Origin: Mageeibacillus sp. UBA3781
GTDB taxonomy: Bacteria; Bacillota; Clostridia; Saccharofermentanales; Saccharofermentanaceae
NCBI GenBank assembly: GCA_002368805.1
Contig: DFFH01000105.1
Span: 16,785-23,316, forward strand
Reading direction: 5' to 3'
DNA length: 6,532 nucleotides
In this document: one piece after another, positions 4,266 through 6,532 of the stretch
How positions within the stretch are numbered: position 1 is the stretch's first letter
Layout: each line of letters starts with the position of its first letter
The notes under the pieces: model-generated
Seen by the model: only the letters and a program-made list of their open reading frames with translations
Databases searched by the model: none
Told to the model about the DNA's origin: nothing
Position numbers and translations under genes: made by a program

Positions 4266-6251
4266 ATGGGATCTTGGGAACAGTTAAAAGAAAATGCATC
4301 CTGGTATGAGGCAGGTGCTTTTGACGTAGCGGTCATCGGCGCGGGACATGCCGGCTGTGAAGCGGCTTTTGCCTGTGCGCACTTAGGACTTTCCACAGTG
4401 CTTTTCACACTGCATCTGGATCAGCTGGCGAATCTTCCATGTAACCCGAGTATCGGCGGAACGGCCAAAGGCCAGCTGGTCCGTGAGATCGATGCCCTTG
4501 GCGGAGTCATGGGCGAGATGGCGGACCTTTCCGCGATCCAGACGAGAATGCTCAACCGTTCCAAGGGGCCGGCTGTTTTCTCTCCGCGTGCCCAGATGGA
4601 CCGTGCTGCATATAGCAGGAAGATGAAACAGCGCATCGAGAAAGAAGAGAAGATCTCTCTTGTCCAGGCGGAGATCGTCGAGCTGTTCTGGGACGAAGGA
4701 AGCGGAGTGAAGACATTAAATGGTGTTCGCACCAGAAGCGGAGCGTGCTATCACGTAAAAGCAGCCGTCGTCTGCTCCGGTACCTATATGGAGTCCAGAA
4801 CGATCAGAGGTGAGGTGATCATCGAGAGCGGACCGGACGGACTGTCCCGGTCTGTGGGGCTTTCGAGAAGCATGGAGGACGCGGGCATTACGATGCAGCG
4901 TTTCAAGACAGGAACGCCGGTGCGTGTCAACAGAAGAACTGTTGATACATCCGTGATGGAAGTGCAGCCGGGAGAGCCGGACATGCCTCCGTTTTCCTAT
5001 GCCAATGAGATGAAGGGAATGACTCCCAGACAGGAACAGATCCCGTGTTACTCGGTCTGGACGACGCCGGAAACAAGAAAAGTCATTACCGAAAATATGG
5101 ATAGATCACCGCTTTATAGCGGAGTTATCGAGGGTACCGGCCCGAGATACTGCCCGTCGATCGAAGATAAATTCATGCGTTTCCCCGATAAGAACCGCCA
5201 CCAGATCTTCGTCGAGCCGATGGGCGATGAGACGGAGGAACTCTATCTGCAGGGATTCTCCACGAGCCTTCCGGAAGATGTTCAGGTACAGATGGTCCAC
5301 TCTCTTCCGGGCCTTGAAAAAGCACATATCCAGCGTGCGGCGTATGCGATCGAGTATGACTGTATCGATCCGACCACGGCTGATCTGTCGCTGGAGTCCA
5401 CCTGCCTGAGAGGATTATTTACCGCAGGCCAGGTCAATGGTTCCTCCGGCTACGAGGAAGCGGCGGCCCAAGGTCTGATGGCAGGGATCAATGCCGCTCG
5501 AAAAGTACTCGGCCGGGCACCGGTCATCCTCGACCGTTCACAGGCATATATCGGAGTTCTGATCGATGACCTTGTTACTAAGGGTACGAAAGAACCGTAC
5601 CGTATGATGACTTCCCGTGCGGAATACAGGATTTTCCTGCGTCAGGATAATGCGGATATGCGTCTTACGGAGATCGGCCATGAGATCGGCCTGATCGATG
5701 ATGCCAGATATAGTGCTTTTGAAGAAAAAAGAAAAGCGATCGACGAGGAAAAAGCACGCCTGCGGGCGACTTTTCTCCCGCCTTCTCCGAAACTTCACGA
5801 GATCCTCCGATCCTGCGGAAGTACTATCACCCAGTCCGGTATCTCCCTGGCGGAGCTTATCAAGCGTCCGGAGATCCATTACGGAGATCTTGCCGAAGTC
5901 GATGAGAAACGGCCGGAACTTGCGCCTTCCGTCATCTTTGCGGTGGAAGTCGATATCAAGTACGAAGGATATCTGGCACTGGAAGAAGACCGGATAAAGA
6001 AGTTTGCTGCACTGGAGAATAAGAAGCTTTCCCCGGATATTCCGTACGATCAGATCACGGGACTTCGTCTCGAGGCGAGAGCCAAGCTGATGCAGAGAAA
6101 GCCGATGTCTCTGGGACAGGCATCCCGCATCTCGGGAGTATCTCCTGCCGATATCGCCGTGCTTCTGGTGTATCTCGAAGCCAGAAAGAGAGAAGGCACC
6201 GGGACAGTGAGCGCAGATAAAGATGAAGGAAACGGACGAAACGATGGATAA
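4266..6251 (+). CDS. mnmG: tRNA uridine-5-carboxymethylaminomethyl modification enzyme MnmG
   Basis: MnmG (GidA) is the FAD- and NADH-using partner of MnmE in wobble-U34 modification. The 661-residue product is longer than the common 620-635. The Rossmann FAD motif is VIGAGHAGCEAA (23-34). PCNPSIGG lies at 58-65, KGPAVFSPRAQMDRAAY at 100-116, and TGPRYCPSIEDK, with its conserved Cys, at 291-302. The second FAD contact region is AGQVNGSSGYEEAAAQGL (387-404), and EPYRMMTSRAEYR is at 443-455. The C-terminal helical domain that binds MnmE and tRNA has TGLRLEA (598-604) and GQASRISGVSPADI (617-630). Extra length comes from about 12 residues before the family's usual start and about 20 polar residues at the end. 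No other in-frame start lies between 4266 and the FAD motif, so the ATG stands. AGGAGA at 4248-4253 overlaps the mnmE stop, with a rather long 12-base spacer. The 3' end overlaps rsmG. Confidence 0.96.
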   Translation: MGSWEQLKENASWYEAGAFDVAVIGAGHAGCEAAFACAHLGLSTVLFTLHLDQLANLPCNPSIGGTAKGQLVREIDALGGVMGEMADLSAIQTRMLNRSKGPAVFSPRAQMDRAAYSRKMKQRIEKEEKISLVQAEIVELFWDEGSGVKTLNGVRTRSGACYHVKAAVVCSGTYMESRTIRGEVIIESGPDGLSRSVGLSRSMEDAGITMQRFKTGTPVRVNRRTVDTSVMEVQPGEPDMPPFSYANEMKGMTPRQEQIPCYSVWTTPETRKVITENMDRSPLYSGVIEGTGPRYCPSIEDKFMRFPDKNRHQIFVEPMGDETEELYLQGFSTSLPEDVQVQMVHSLPGLEKAHIQRAAYAIEYDCIDPTTADLSLESTCLRGLFTAGQVNGSSGYEEAAAQGLMAGINAARKVLGRAPVILDRSQAYIGVLIDDLVTKGTKEPYRMMTSRAEYRIFLRQDNADMRLTEIGHEIGLIDDARYSAFEEKRKAIDEEKARLRATFLPPSPKLHEILRSCGSTITQSGISLAELIKRPEIHYGDLAEVDEKRPELAPSVIFAVEVDIKYEGYLALEEDRIKKFAALENKKLSPDIPYDQITGLRLEARAKLMQRKPMSLGQASRISGVSPADIAVLLVYLEARKREGTGTVSADKDEGNGRNDG

Positions 6252-6532
6252 GAAAAAGAGGATCAAGCCGGAAGTTAAGAAAAATCTTTCGCCGGAGCAG
6301 AAAAAAGCACTCCGAAGCGGAAGTCTCGGCCGTGCGGAGAAAAAGGCGGCGCCTTCTGCGAAGCGTGAGCCGATCATCACAAGTGAAGAAGATATCTCTA
6401 ATGCCAAGGAGATCTCTCCCTATCTGACATCCGGAAGCAGCGATATCTCTGTTCCGCTGTCCGCCGAGAGTATCCGTGCATTTCAGGTCTATGCCGCGAT
6501 GCTTAGGAAATGGAATGAGAAGATGAACCTGA
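6244..6532 (+). CDS. rsmG: 16S rRNA (guanine-527-N7)-methyltransferase RsmG, 5' part (partial)
   Basis: RsmG (GidB) uses S-adenosylmethionine to methylate N7 of G527 in 16S rRNA. The window ends after 96 codons, before the methyltransferase fold. Recognition rests on VPLSAESIRAFQVYAAMLRKWNEKMNL (residues 70-96), which matches the family's N-terminal helix and its Y-x-x-x-L-x-x-W-N-x-x-x-N-L signature, and on position directly after mnmG, its usual place. Residues 1-69 are an unusual low-complexity, Lys-rich extension (KKKRIKPEVKKN and so on); the family normally starts only some 20-25 residues before the signature. No in-frame start codon exists between the extension and the signature, so the extension seems real. 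Two starts are possible: ATG at 6244, overlapping mnmG by 8 bases, or an in-frame ATG at 6223. Neither has a strong ribosome site (AAGGAA at 6226-6231 would serve 6244), suggesting translational coupling to mnmG. Confidence 0.85.
   Translation, partial: MDKKKRIKPEVKKNLSPEQKKALRSGSLGRAEKKAAPSAKREPIITSEEDISNAKEISPYLTSGSSDISVPLSAESIRAFQVYAAMLRKWNEKMNL

Noticed and set aside
5583..5601. 6-bp inverted repeat GGTACG / CGTACC inside mnmG.
   Set aside because: It lies in a highly conserved coding motif (TKEPYRMMTSR), so protein constraint explains the sequence. The stem is short and the loop is 7 bases.
5719..5735. A6 run in mnmG as a frameshift or slippage site.
   Set aside because: The AAAAAAG is not in the slippery phase relative to the mnmG frame, and I saw no supporting hairpin.
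5538..6407. 289-codon open frame on the minus strand.
   Set aside because: It lies antisense to mnmG and rsmG, shows no recognisable family motif, has a biased Ser/Phe/Leu/Arg content typical of an antisense shadow, and no ribosome site or promoter supports it.

Overview
The window is an almost gap-free slice of a bacterial chromosome, with every gene on the + strand. It carries the conserved ribosomal-protein L34 / RNase P / membrane-insertase / tRNA-modification block: rpmH, rnpA, yidD, yidC, jag (khpB), mnmE, mnmG, then the 5' part of rsmG. The order, the presence of jag behind a YidC without the large Gram-negative periplasmic domain, the strong AGGAGG-type ribosome binding sites and the TTG start of mnmE all point to Bacillota, most likely class Clostridia. 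GC content looks roughly balanced. Genus and family cannot be read from the sequence.

Layout. Positions 1-99 are the last 32 codons of an unrecognised same-strand gene. Two bases after its stop lies a near-consensus sigma-A-type promoter (TTGACT, 17 bp, TATAAT) that should drive the whole block. rpmH (201-335) is followed by a terminator-like hairpin that includes its stop codon, so rpmH is probably made in excess over the genes behind it. rnpA (388-768) and yidD (771-980) are tightly coupled. yidC (1000-2049) encodes the insertase. A 46-base gap holding a hairpin with a GNRA-type tetraloop precedes jag (2096-2788). mnmE (2818-4248, TTG start) and mnmG (4266-6251) encode the two subunits of one tRNA-wobble-uridine modifying enzyme. 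rsmG starts inside the end of mnmG and runs off the window.

How the genes fit together. L34 is a ribosomal subunit protein and RnpA is the protein of the tRNA-maturing RNase P. YidD and YidC work at the membrane in protein insertion. Jag/KhpB is an RNA-binding protein habitually encoded beside YidC. MnmE-MnmG modify tRNA wobble uridines, and RsmG methylates 16S rRNA. The theme is building and tuning the translation apparatus and delivering its membrane products.

I found no mobile element, CRISPR array, tRNA or rRNA gene, and no clearly new multi-gene system. The points most worth a second look are fine-scale: a frameshift-signal-like arrangement inside mnmE, the GNRA hairpin before jag, a non-standard G4 motif in MnmE, an unusually long basic N-terminus on RsmG, and the absence of a divergent dnaA upstream of rpmH.
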